From: Candidatus Glassiibacteriota bacterium
GTDB lineage: Bacteria; Gemmatimonadota; Glassbacteria; GWA2-58-10
DNA: 12,726 nucleotides
Direction: 5' to 3'
Assembly: GCA_016934095.1 (NCBI GenBank)
Contig: JAFGTO010000322.1
Coordinates: 1-12,726, forward strand
Of this stretch, positions 6,683 to 12,726 are shown piece after piece. The position numbers and the translations under genes were made by a program. The notes below the pieces were generated by a model. That model saw only the letters and a list, made by a program, of their open reading frames with translations. It made no database searches and was not told where the DNA came from. Each line of letters starts with the position of its first letter. Within the stretch, counting starts at the first letter, position 1.

Positions 6683-6756
6683 CGTGGGCTAATTATTAGC
6701 ACAGGATCGAGGCTTTTTTCCGGCATCCGGCGCAGGTGCGCACTCGGCTGCCTTTC

Positions 6757-7794
6757 TTACTGGGCCTGCGCCCTGCGCGCCACGCGGAACCCGTACTTCC
6801 AGATATTATTGGCGAGCGGCGTGGTGTAAGTCGTCTTGGTCAGGTCAAAGGCCGCGAGCACCTCCAGCCAGCTCCCCCCCATGATGACCTTGCCCGGGAT
6901 ATTGGGGGTCTCGATGCCCGTAGGGTCCTGTGCCGGGGAGGTCTGGTAGTAGAACATGTCGAACCAGTCGTTGCACCACTCCGCGACATTGCCGAACATA
7001 TCGTAAAGGCCGAACGCGTTCGGCTCTCTCTGCCCTCCAGGATGAGTACCCGAGAGGCTGTTTTCGGAATACCAGGCGGCGCGGGCCAGGTCGCTCTCCG
7101 TGTCGCCGGTATAGTACTTGGTGGTGGTGCCGGCGCGGCAGGCGTAGACCCACTCGGCCTCCGTCGGCAAACGGAACCCGTTCCTGCTGAAATCGCAGCT
7201 CCAGGTGGTGGTGTCATAACATTGCTCCAGCCCTGCCGCCTCGCTGAGCAGGTTACAGTAGAGCGCTGCTTCGTACCAGCCCACTCTCTCCACCGGGTAG
7301 TCCGGGTTGCCTGCGAAATGGGAGGGGTTGGTGTCGGTCAGGGCCTCGTACTGGCTCTGGGTTATCTCGTATTTCCCCAACTGGAAGGCGCTGATTGAGA
7401 CAGTCTGCAGGGGACGGAAGTAGTCGCCCTCTTTTCCCCGCTCGAAACTGCCCGCCGGGATATTTATCAGCTCGATTCCCTCTATTTCGGTAACATCGCC
7501 ACCCCCGCCCTCTACCGGGGTAAGCACGCCATCCCTCATGGCGATCAGCATGGCAATGATGTCTGTCATGGTCGCCTTGCCGTCGCCGTTGTAGTCCGTT
7601 TTCAGGTCTCCGGGGTTGTTCCTCTGGTACAGGAGCATGGCAATTGCATCGGTCATGGTAACCTTGCCATCCCCGTTGAAATCCTCTTTATATTCTGCTG
7701 CCGCGTAAAGCATTCCCGCCGCCGCGAGCAAAGAAAGAAAAATTGTCAGGGCCGTTTTTCTATTGCGTTTCACTGCCTTGGGAAGTTTCGCCAT
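6757..7794 (-). CDS. Secreted dockerin-repeat protein with FGE/SUMF1-like domain lacking the catalytic cysteines
   Basis: The protein has 345 residues. A signal peptide (1-33) has a basic start, a hydrophobic core and AAAEY. Two dockerin type I calcium-binding repeats follow, DFNGDGKVTMTD (38-49) and DYNGDGKATMTD (67-78), each followed by a leucine/methionine-rich helix. Then come a short glycine linker and an FGE-sulfatase/SUMF1 fold (about 105-342). Fold hallmarks include IPAGSFERG, KYEITQSQYE, the PVERVGWYEA stretch, GFRLPTEAEWVYACRAG, FGLYDMFGNVAEWCND, IMGGSW and YGFRVARR. True formylglycine-generating enzymes carry two cysteines shortly after the GGS motif; here the segment GGSWLEVLAAF has none, so sulfatase activation is unlikely and a structural or binding role is more probable. 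The start at 7794 follows a near-perfect AGGAGGT ribosome site; a longer frame to 7896 would place non-signal sequence before the signal peptide. It appears to be monocistronic, with its own terminator. Confidence 0.9.
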   Translation of the reverse strand: MAKLPKAVKRNRKTALTIFLSLLAAAGMLYAAAEYKEDFNGDGKVTMTDAIAMLLYQRNNPGDLKTDYNGDGKATMTDIIAMLIAMRDGVLTPVEGGGGDVTEIEGIELINIPAGSFERGKEGDYFRPLQTVSISAFQLGKYEITQSQYEALTDTNPSHFAGNPDYPVERVGWYEAALYCNLLSEAAGLEQCYDTTTWSCDFSRNGFRLPTEAEWVYACRAGTTTKYYTGDTESDLARAAWYSENSLSGTHPGGQREPNAFGLYDMFGNVAEWCNDWFDMFYYQTSPAQDPTGIETPNIPGKVIMGGSWLEVLAAFDLTKTTYTTPLANNIWKYGFRVARRAQAQ

Positions 7795-7867
7795 GATACC
7801 TCCTGTTAAGAAATTAGTTGGAAAGGGAACAAATAATATTGCCGGGGGGCCTGGCAATAAGTGCAAC

Positions 7868-7896
7868 AGAGTAATACCGGCCTGGGGATAAGTCAA
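7868..7896 (-). promoter_or_regulatory. Possible promoter of the FGE-like gene
   Basis: A TTGACT (7896-7891) has only a weak -10 (TACTCT) after 17 bases. An alternative TATTAT lies closer to the gene with a poor -35. An ATTGCC/GGCAAT inverted repeat (about 7838-7858) lies between the promoter and the ribosome site. Low certainty. Confidence 0.3.
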
Positions 7897-7982
7897 CAGT
7901 TGCGCGAACGAGGCAGTGGGGGGCTTTGTTAAAAAGACCGGTTATATGGTACCTAAGCTGAGCGATCTTGTACTTGAAAAAA

Positions 7983-8061
7983 ATACCCTCGCGGGTTATG
8001 TTGTTGTGAGTTAAAGAGATATCGTAGCAGATATCGACAACGCCATAAACCCGGAGGGTAT
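7983..8061. repeat. Long imperfect inverted repeat upstream of the transposase remnant
   Basis: ATACCCTCGCGGGTTATG (7983-8000) matches the reverse complement of 8044-8061 apart from small shifts. Further partial pairing occurs inside (GTTGT with ACAAC; GATATC with GATATC at the tip). The 79-bp structure ends 8 bases before the transposase start, so it may be part of the left end of the same insertion sequence. Confidence 0.55.
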
Positions 8062-8069
8062 AAAGAAAG

Positions 8070-8198
8070 ATGAGTAAAAAACCTGGACAACGCAAGGGAG
8101 AAACGAACCGAATCACGGGTGTCGGCATCACGACAGACCTGTTGACCTCGCGCGGGGGACTGAGTTTGTTTGGCCGGTACGTGGAGGGAATCGGGATT
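8070..8198 (+). pseudogene. IS1380-like transposase, N-terminal remnant
   Basis: From ATG 8070 the first 43 residues read like the start of an IS1380-family DDE transposase: a basic lead, then RITGVGITTDLLTSRGGLSLF and RYVEGIGI, matching the family's pattern of (L/F)TS-x-x-GL before a conserved helix ending in GI. Family members are about 400 residues or more. Here the likeness stops after residue 43; the frame stays open to 8336 but reads through unrelated sequence and the antisense strand of the SWIM gene. A GGAGG lies about 12 bases upstream of the start. This is the only convincing plus-strand coding sequence in the window. The family assignment rests on remembered family pattern and the fragment is short, so it is moderately uncertain. 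Confidence 0.5.
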
Positions 8199-8254
8199 GA
8201 TGCAGACGGACACGAGGTCGGGAATAGAAAATGTCATCAGTATTTGCATTGCTA

Positions 8255-9367
8255 TCATGAAGCCCTTAATTTCTTCCAGGCTTGCTGTTTCGTCAGACCC
8301 TTGGCCGCATTCCAGGCATCGAGCGTGCGTGTCTGAAGATTGAGCGTGCCGGGCTTCTTTTCCCAGTTCCCGATAGAAGGCGTGCTGACACCCAGTAGGC
8401 TTGCGAACTGACTCTGCGACATGCCGAACTTCCTGCGTAGGGTGGCAACGGCTTTGCCGGTAACGGGGCGGACACTTGAAGCAGCTCTGGATGCCCTCCT
8501 TGTGCCGGCTGTCTTTCTTCTGGTTTGAGTCATTTTTCCACCGGTTTTCGTTTTGCGCCTCGCTGTCCTTTTTACATCGATCCTGGATGTCTTTTTCGTC
8601 TTTGGCGCAGCCCTTTTCCGGCGCGGCGAGGATTTCGTCCCGGCGGGCGTTGCATCCTCCGTCATCTCGATGCCGAACACATCGCTTAGAGCATCATCCG
8701 CAATGAGCCTGCGGCCTACTTTCTTCCCAGCGGTGGCGGCAGCCACGCCGACCTCTGCGCTGATTAGCTCTTCATGATCAACTCCCCGAAGGAGGAAAAG
8801 CAACTCCGGCTCTTCGTCAAGCCGTGCGCCTACCCCGTAAAGCACTGCCGCCACATGCTTACACATAACGGCCCAGTCCGGACAGCTGCATTCCAGGCTG
8901 ATCTCCCCGGGTAAAGGGAACAGCCCCTTATTTCGGTCGGTCACAACAGACATCACGTTGCCGGAAAGCCTGCCCTGAAGCAGTTCCAGAAACGAACCGA
9001 TCTGCCCGCTACAGCGGTTCTTCACATCTTCCCATTTGTTCCGGGGGAGCGTCTTGATAGAGACTTTCACCGTATAAAGCTCGGAGCCAATGACCATGGC
9101 CTTGATCTCGCCCCTGGCGATTTGGAGGTGACATACCGAGCCATTGCGCACGTAAGTGCGTCCGCGCGGCAACCGGTTTTCGTAGTCGCTGAATGACTCG
9201 AGGTGAGCGCACCAGGCCTCGCCCCAAAACGTTCGCGCAATCTTTCGCCCCTTGATCTCTACTGGTTTCACCTCGAGCCCCTCTTTTCTGAGTTTCGCCA
9301 TTTTCCTCAGGGCGCGGGCGCGACGCACGGCCACGGGCTCGTATGGTCTCCAACCGTACCAACTCAT
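8255..9367 (-). CDS. SWIM zinc-finger protein with basic linker and C-terminal helix-turn-helix
   Basis: The protein has 370 residues. It begins with MSWYGWRPYEPVAVRRA, typical of SWIM proteins paired with SNF2 ATPases, and has a conserved N-terminal domain (FWGEAWCAHLESFSDYENRLPRG). The SWIM zinc site is C160-x-C162-x6-C169-x-H171, followed by a helical segment. Residues about 245-305 are low-complexity and Lys/Arg/Thr/Ala-rich, like a histone H1 tail. Residues about 308-370 form an XRE-like helix-turn-helix (KFGMSQSQFASLLGVSTPSIGNWE). SWIM domains are known to bind DNA or protein; with two further DNA-contacting regions this is probably the DNA-targeting partner of the helicase. The helicase stop codon TAG is part of this gene's AGGAG ribosome site. 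Two ATGs (9370 and 9367) are possible; the second has better spacing (7 bases) and gives the family start MSWYGW. Confidence 0.9.
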   Translation of the reverse strand: MSWYGWRPYEPVAVRRARALRKMAKLRKEGLEVKPVEIKGRKIARTFWGEAWCAHLESFSDYENRLPRGRTYVRNGSVCHLQIARGEIKAMVIGSELYTVKVSIKTLPRNKWEDVKNRCSGQIGSFLELLQGRLSGNVMSVVTDRNKGLFPLPGEISLECSCPDWAVMCKHVAAVLYGVGARLDEEPELLFLLRGVDHEELISAEVGVAAATAGKKVGRRLIADDALSDVFGIEMTEDATPAGTKSSPRRKRAAPKTKKTSRIDVKRTARRKTKTGGKMTQTRRKTAGTRRASRAASSVRPVTGKAVATLRRKFGMSQSQFASLLGVSTPSIGNWEKKPGTLNLQTRTLDAWNAAKGLTKQQAWKKLRAS

Positions 9368-9374
9368 CATTTGA

Positions 9375-9379
9375 CTCCT
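9375..9379 (-). promoter_or_regulatory. Ribosome binding site overlapping the helicase stop codon
   Basis: AGGAG on the minus strand shares its first bases with the helicase TAG stop codon and lies 7 bases from ATG 9367. It indicates tight coupling of the helicase and SWIM genes and helps to fix the SWIM start. Confidence 0.75.
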
Positions 9380-12089
9380 ATAACTCTGCCCGGTCAATAT
9401 CGAGGGACACGACCTTGAGCAATTCCTCGTTGTTCATCTCTGTCAGCATGGATTCGGCCCCGGTCTTCAGGATATCTTCGGCAAGGCTTGTTTTTTCTTC
9501 GATCAGAATGTCGATCTTCTCTTCGATTGTCCCCCGGCAAATAAACTTGTGCACCACTACGTTCCGATGCTGGCCGATGCGGAACGCCCGGTCTGTCGCT
9601 TGATTTTCAACGGCCGGGTTCCACCAGCGGTCGAAGTGGATCACGTGCGACGCGGCAGTAAGGTTGAGCCCGATGCCGCCCGCCTTGAGAGAAAGCACGA
9701 AAAACGGCGGCCCTTCTTCCTTCTGGAATATTTCGATAAGGCTTCTGCGTTTCTTTACCGCCGTCCCACCGTGCAGGACAAGGCACTCGCGACCGAACGT
9801 TTCCCCGAGAAAGGCGGCAATCGGCTCAGTCATCTCACGGAACTGGGTGAACACAAGAGCCTTTTCCTGCCGCGAAACGATTTCTTCACAGATTGCCTTC
9901 AGCCGGTCGAACTTTCCGCTGTCAGCCGGTTCGTATCCACCATCGCCGAGAAACTGGCTCGGGTGATTGCAGATCTGCTTGAACCGCATCAGGTAGGCCA
10001 GTACAAGCCCGCGCCGTTTCATGCCGTCGAGTCCTTCGAGAGCCATTGTGAGCTCCTCCACCGACTTGGCGTATATCACGGCCTGTTTTTTTACCAGACC
10101 GCAGAACGCCTTCATTTCAGTCTTGTCGGGCAGATCCGCGATAATGCTCTTGTCGGTTTTGAGCCGCCTCAGAATATAAGGCCCGACCAGGTTCCTGAGA
10201 GGCGCGTAGCGATCATGCTCCCGTACCTCCAAACCCTTAACGAATTTCTTGAATTTTGCGGCTGAACCGAGCAGACCCGGACAGAGAAAATCAAACAGCG
10301 ACCAGAGATCGGCAAGCCGGTTCTCCACCGGCGTGCCCGTGAGTGCGATCCTGGCATCCGCCTTAAGTTGTTTGACCGCTTTCGATTGTCGCGCGGAATG
10401 ATTCTTGATGGCCTGGGCTTCATCCAGAATGACAAGCCGCCATTGCATTTCGAGTAGCCATTTCTGCCTGAAAAGCATGCCATAGGTGGTAAGCACCAGG
10501 TCGGTTTTTGCGAGATTCTCGCCGGCTTTCCCGGCCATGGCGTCAAGGACTGTTTTTTCCGTTTCCGAGGGGTGGATGAAAGAGGTCTCAAGCGTTGGCG
10601 CAAAGCGCCTTATCTCGGCCTTCCAGTTCGCCAGGAGCGATGCCGGAAGCACCAGAAGCGACGGTTTTCCAGGCGAGTTCTTCTTCTCCTTCAGTGTCAG
10701 CAGAAGCGACAGGACCTGAATTGTCTTGCCCAATCCCATGTCGTCGGCAAGACACGCACCTAGTCCGAGGTTTGACAGGAACCAGAGCCAATTATGCCCG
10801 GTTTCCTGATAGTGCCGAAGCGTGCCGCGAAAATCCCTGCTGAGCCCCCCGGAGTTCAAGCCGTCGGGATTGCGCAGGCCAGCCATAACCTCGGAAAGCC
10901 ATTTGCCTGCATTAATGAAGGACCACTGGCGTTCCCCGTCTCCCGGCGAACCGTCGACATCCAGGTCCGCTGATGCTCCCGCCAGGAGGCGCATACCTTC
11001 GATAAATGATATCCCCTCCCCGGCCACGTCAGCCTCTACTCGTTTCCAATGCTTAAGCGCCTCAGACAGCTTTTCACGGTCGACCTCGATCCACTGCCCC
11101 TTGACGTATACCAGGCCGTCCTCCGAGGCCATGATCTGACGCCATTCCTTATCAGTCAGTTTGCGGTCTCCCAAGGCAACGCCGACCTTGAAGTCCATTA
11201 TCGCATCGGCACCGAAACGACTTTGTTTCTTTTCGCCGATGGCCACGGTTACGCGGGGGCGGGGCCGTTTCCGCCACCAGTCCGGCAGGCGCACCAGGAG
11301 TCCGCTTTCCTCGAGCAAGGGCACGTTCTTGAGAAGGCGGTAAGCTTCGCCCGGAGTCCACGCCAGGGGATGAAAAACATCCCCGGAATCGACCATCTCC
11401 TTGACAAATTCTATCTTCTCGGATGCCCGATATATTGGTTCAAGCAGCTTGATCAGCGCTCTTTTGTTTCGTTCTCCCGCATATTCCTGAAGGGCTTTGC
11501 CCAGAGGCCGGTATTGCACCAGCCCTCCCCTGGAAAGGCCTGGCGCATAGGTAGCCAGGAACGCGAAAGGCAATTCTGGATATCGCTTGTTCTCCGCAAG
11601 ATGAAAGCAGACTCGTCCGACCTGGTGCCAGACCGCCGCGTGATTCTTCAGCCATACGATCAAACCGTCCTTTGATGCGGCGATCTCTTGCCGAACCCAC
11701 GAGTCCAAATCGATCCAAAGGTTACGAAAGACCTCGACACTCAGGTACTCCCCCCCTTGCATGGGCGGCGCGGAGAGCAGCAAGGTAGCCAGCTCCGGTT
11801 CAGAAGTAGGCTCAATCGGCGGGAGCGCTTTACCGACGGACTCGGGCGTGCGGCAGAGTTGTGTCAGGTACAGGCAGGCGAAATCCCTCCAATAGGAGAA
11901 CGATGACGGCGGCGGCGCATCCGGCCTCGTGGCGGCGATCGTGAAAAGACCCTTGGCCTGGGATGATGAAAAGGCGGTCGCGGCCCTTTTCATCCAGGCG
12001 TCAGGTGCCGCCCCGGTATCGCCGCTGAGTTCCAGCAGGAGAAGGCGACCGGTTGGTGTCAATTTAAGATCGTAGTCCATTTCATTCAT
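9378..12089 (-). CDS. SNF2-family DEAD/DEAH-type helicase or DNA translocase
   Basis: With ATG 12089 the protein has 903 residues. Residues 1-440 form the N-terminal half typical of bacterial SNF2 proteins, with a DUF3670 (SNF2-associated) region at about 250-370. The ATPase core is complete: Walker A DDMGLGKT (449-456), DEAQ box (556-559), TGTPVENR (584-591), the C-terminal RecA lobe with VFTQFREM, SLKAGGIGLNLT, HFDRWWNPAVENQATDRAFRIGQ, and GTIEEKID. Such enzymes use ATP to move along double-stranded DNA and remodel bound proteins rather than separate strands. The frame extends to 12269 but would overlap the upstream gene; starts at 12089 or 12080 are equally possible and neither has a strong ribosome site. 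The SWIM gene follows within 10 bases. The pair recurs in bacteria; its process is not settled, with repair, transcription recycling and defence all possible. Confidence 0.93.
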   Translation of the reverse strand: MNEMDYDLKLTPTGRLLLLELSGDTGAAPDAWMKRAATAFSSSQAKGLFTIAATRPDAPPPSSFSYWRDFACLYLTQLCRTPESVGKALPPIEPTSEPELATLLLSAPPMQGGEYLSVEVFRNLWIDLDSWVRQEIAASKDGLIVWLKNHAAVWHQVGRVCFHLAENKRYPELPFAFLATYAPGLSRGGLVQYRPLGKALQEYAGERNKRALIKLLEPIYRASEKIEFVKEMVDSGDVFHPLAWTPGEAYRLLKNVPLLEESGLLVRLPDWWRKRPRPRVTVAIGEKKQSRFGADAIMDFKVGVALGDRKLTDKEWRQIMASEDGLVYVKGQWIEVDREKLSEALKHWKRVEADVAGEGISFIEGMRLLAGASADLDVDGSPGDGERQWSFINAGKWLSEVMAGLRNPDGLNSGGLSRDFRGTLRHYQETGHNWLWFLSNLGLGACLADDMGLGKTIQVLSLLLTLKEKKNSPGKPSLLVLPASLLANWKAEIRRFAPTLETSFIHPSETEKTVLDAMAGKAGENLAKTDLVLTTYGMLFRQKWLLEMQWRLVILDEAQAIKNHSARQSKAVKQLKADARIALTGTPVENRLADLWSLFDFLCPGLLGSAAKFKKFVKGLEVREHDRYAPLRNLVGPYILRRLKTDKSIIADLPDKTEMKAFCGLVKKQAVIYAKSVEELTMALEGLDGMKRRGLVLAYLMRFKQICNHPSQFLGDGGYEPADSGKFDRLKAICEEIVSRQEKALVFTQFREMTEPIAAFLGETFGRECLVLHGGTAVKKRRSLIEIFQKEEGPPFFVLSLKAGGIGLNLTAASHVIHFDRWWNPAVENQATDRAFRIGQHRNVVVHKFICRGTIEEKIDILIEEKTSLAEDILKTGAESMLTEMNNEELLKVVSLDIDRAEL

Positions 12090-12138
12090 GAATTGCCTGG
12101 GTTGAATGGCATTTTGTTCAACCTCGTCTATAGGATCT

Positions 12139-12438
12139 TTAGCGGTTGCCGCTTTCGTTCCTGCATTCCTTGCCGTCCAGCGTATAGTCGGACACCATCG
12201 ACATCTCTTCACCGTCCCGGTTCCTGCGGAAAGCCTCCACCTTAAGAGCGTTATCTTTCTGCTCGACAATCATTTTAAGGGCAAGCATGCTCCTCCTGCC
12301 GCCGAAGCCCTCCCCCTGGTCGCTCTTTTCCAGGTCGAGGGCCCATTCCCCGGTAAAATCTACCGGGCTGGCCGCTGCAGCCGGCACCACGGCGCTCAAG
12401 AGGAAAACGAGACCGAGCGATAATACCAGACAGCGCAT
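12139..12438 (-). CDS. Small secreted protein of unknown function, possibly C-terminally shortened
   Basis: The protein has 99 residues. The signal peptide (1-23) is MRCLVLSLGLVFLLSAVVPAA. The mature part begins SPVDFTGEWALDLEKS and contains ALKMIVEQKDNALKVEAFRR and SDYTLDGKE, a pattern I recognise from uncharacterised secreted beta-rich proteins (FTGxWxLnxxKS ... YTLDGKE) that normally continue well past the DGKE motif. Here a stop follows after nine more residues, so the C-terminal half seems to be missing; the other frames downstream do not continue it. The start follows AGGAGG at an ideal 5-base distance. It precedes the helicase gene on the same strand by 49 bases and may share its transcript. 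No function can be given. Confidence 0.75.
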   Translation of the reverse strand: MRCLVLSLGLVFLLSAVVPAAAASPVDFTGEWALDLEKSDQGEGFGGRRSMLALKMIVEQKDNALKVEAFRRNRDGEEMSMVSDYTLDGKECRNESGNR

Positions 12439-12726
12439 GACAGCCTCCTCTACGGTTGACTGTTTGGAACGCCAAAAGGGCCATTGAAAAAAGACCTCAA
12501 GGGCCGGAAGTGAGATGTATTGCCCGGCCGGCTTCTCAAGGACAGGTCAGGCAGTCCCGGCCAATCAGCGACAGACTGTAACAGCCGGCTAAAGGACAAG
12601 GCCGGTATCCCTCCCGGGAGCCCGGTGCTGCAGGCCTGGGCATGGGCCCCTGACAGTGGAAGCCGAAATAATGCTCAATTTAATTCTCGGCTGACTCGGG
12701 CCTTTTGTCAAGCCTGTCAATGCACC
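12439..12726. other. Upstream region of the secreted protein gene, no coding sequence seen
   Basis: It holds the AGGAGG ribosome site of the small secreted gene, a leader of about 240 bases, and the promoter at 12683-12711. No gene with a start and recognisable product was found on either strand. Short GC-rich palindromes such as CTCCCGGGAG are present but not informative. Confidence 0.5.
12683..12711 (-). promoter_or_regulatory. Sigma-70-type promoter for the secreted protein gene and possibly the helicase operon
   Basis: TTGACA (12711-12706) and GAGAAT (12688-12683) are 17 bases apart on the minus strand: a perfect -35 and a 4/6 -10, with an AT-rich stretch directly downstream. Transcription would start near 12676. 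No closer promoter was seen for the helicase. Confidence 0.55.

Larger units (their letters stand above)
6330..6756. other. Intergenic region: regulator promoter and leader, then the FGE-like gene terminator
   Basis: No gene is supported here. Reading on the minus strand, it holds the terminator of the upstream FGE-like gene (6655-6682), the regulator's promoter (6468-6496) with 9-base direct repeats, an approximately 130-base leader, and a 20-bp perfect palindrome close to the regulator start. A short GCTAAT-A-ATTAGC palindrome lies at about 6689-6701. Confidence 0.6.
7795..8069. other. Intergenic region between FGE-like gene and transposase remnant
   Basis: No gene is supported. It contains the ribosome site and possible promoter of the FGE-like gene, and the long inverted repeat at 7983-8061 next to the transposase remnant. 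With the region up to 8254, about 460 bases hold no intact gene. Confidence 0.5.

Noticed and set aside
6736..7398. Plus-strand frame of 220 codons opposite the FGE-like gene
   Set aside because: The minus strand encodes a clear FGE-like domain here; the plus frame is a GC-rich shadow.
7953..8258. Minus-strand frame of 101 codons after the SWIM gene
   Set aside because: It lies antisense to the transposase remnant, has no ribosome site and no recognisable motif.
9549..10265. Plus-strand frame of 238 codons opposite the helicase
   Set aside because: It is antisense to the conserved C-terminal RecA lobe of the SNF2 protein, which is certain.
12439..12726. Possible riboswitch in the GC-rich leader of the secreted protein gene
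   Set aside because: Short palindromes are present, but no conserved core motif of a known riboswitch class was recognised.

Overview
The window comes from a moderately G+C-rich, Gram-negative bacterium. An N-terminal TonB-dependent receptor with a carboxypeptidase-regulatory-like domain, a two-component-regulator beta-propeller (Reg_prop) sensor, and a secreted dockerin plus FGE/SUMF1-type protein together suggest the Fibrobacteres-Chlorobi-Bacteroidetes (FCB) superphylum or a related candidate phylum. This placement is an inference from gene content, not a phylogenetic result. All convincing intact genes lie on the minus strand, so in transcription order the window reads from right to left.

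Right third (12726 to 8255): a good sigma-70-like promoter (12683-12711) precedes a small secreted protein gene that looks short for its family. Next come a large SNF2-type helicase/translocase (12089-9378) and, 10 bases further on, a SWIM zinc-finger protein (9367-8255). The SWIM protein carries a Lys/Arg-rich linker and a C-terminal helix-turn-helix. The last two are clearly an operon: the helicase stop codon is part of the SWIM gene's Shine-Dalgarno sequence. A plus-strand remnant of an IS1380-like transposase (8070-8198), preceded by a long imperfect inverted repeat, lies just beyond this operon.

Middle (7794 to 6655): a self-contained secreted protein with a signal peptide, two dockerin-type calcium-binding repeats and an FGE/SUMF1-like domain that lacks the catalytic cysteine pair. 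It has a strong ribosome binding site and ends in a clear intrinsic terminator.

Left half (6496 to 1): a near-consensus promoter with a 17-base spacer, flanked by 9-base direct repeats, drives a 1165-residue membrane regulator. It has a signal peptide, about 15 propeller repeats, a Y_Y_Y domain, one transmembrane helix, a coiled coil, a complete sigma-54 AAA+ activator domain with GAFTGA, and a Fis/FhlA-type DNA-binding tail. This is the most interesting gene here: the sensor half usually sits on a histidine kinase, but here it is joined directly to a sigma-54 activator. After two stem-loops, one a probable terminator, come a single-cysteine thioredoxin-like protein and a stand-alone receiver (CheY-like) protein whose genes overlap by 29 bases. 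After about 540 bases with several inverted repeats, a TonB-dependent receptor starts and runs off the left edge. A plausible but unproven reading is an envelope-sensing locus in which the membrane regulator controls uptake or other envelope genes. No tRNA, rRNA or CRISPR array was seen.
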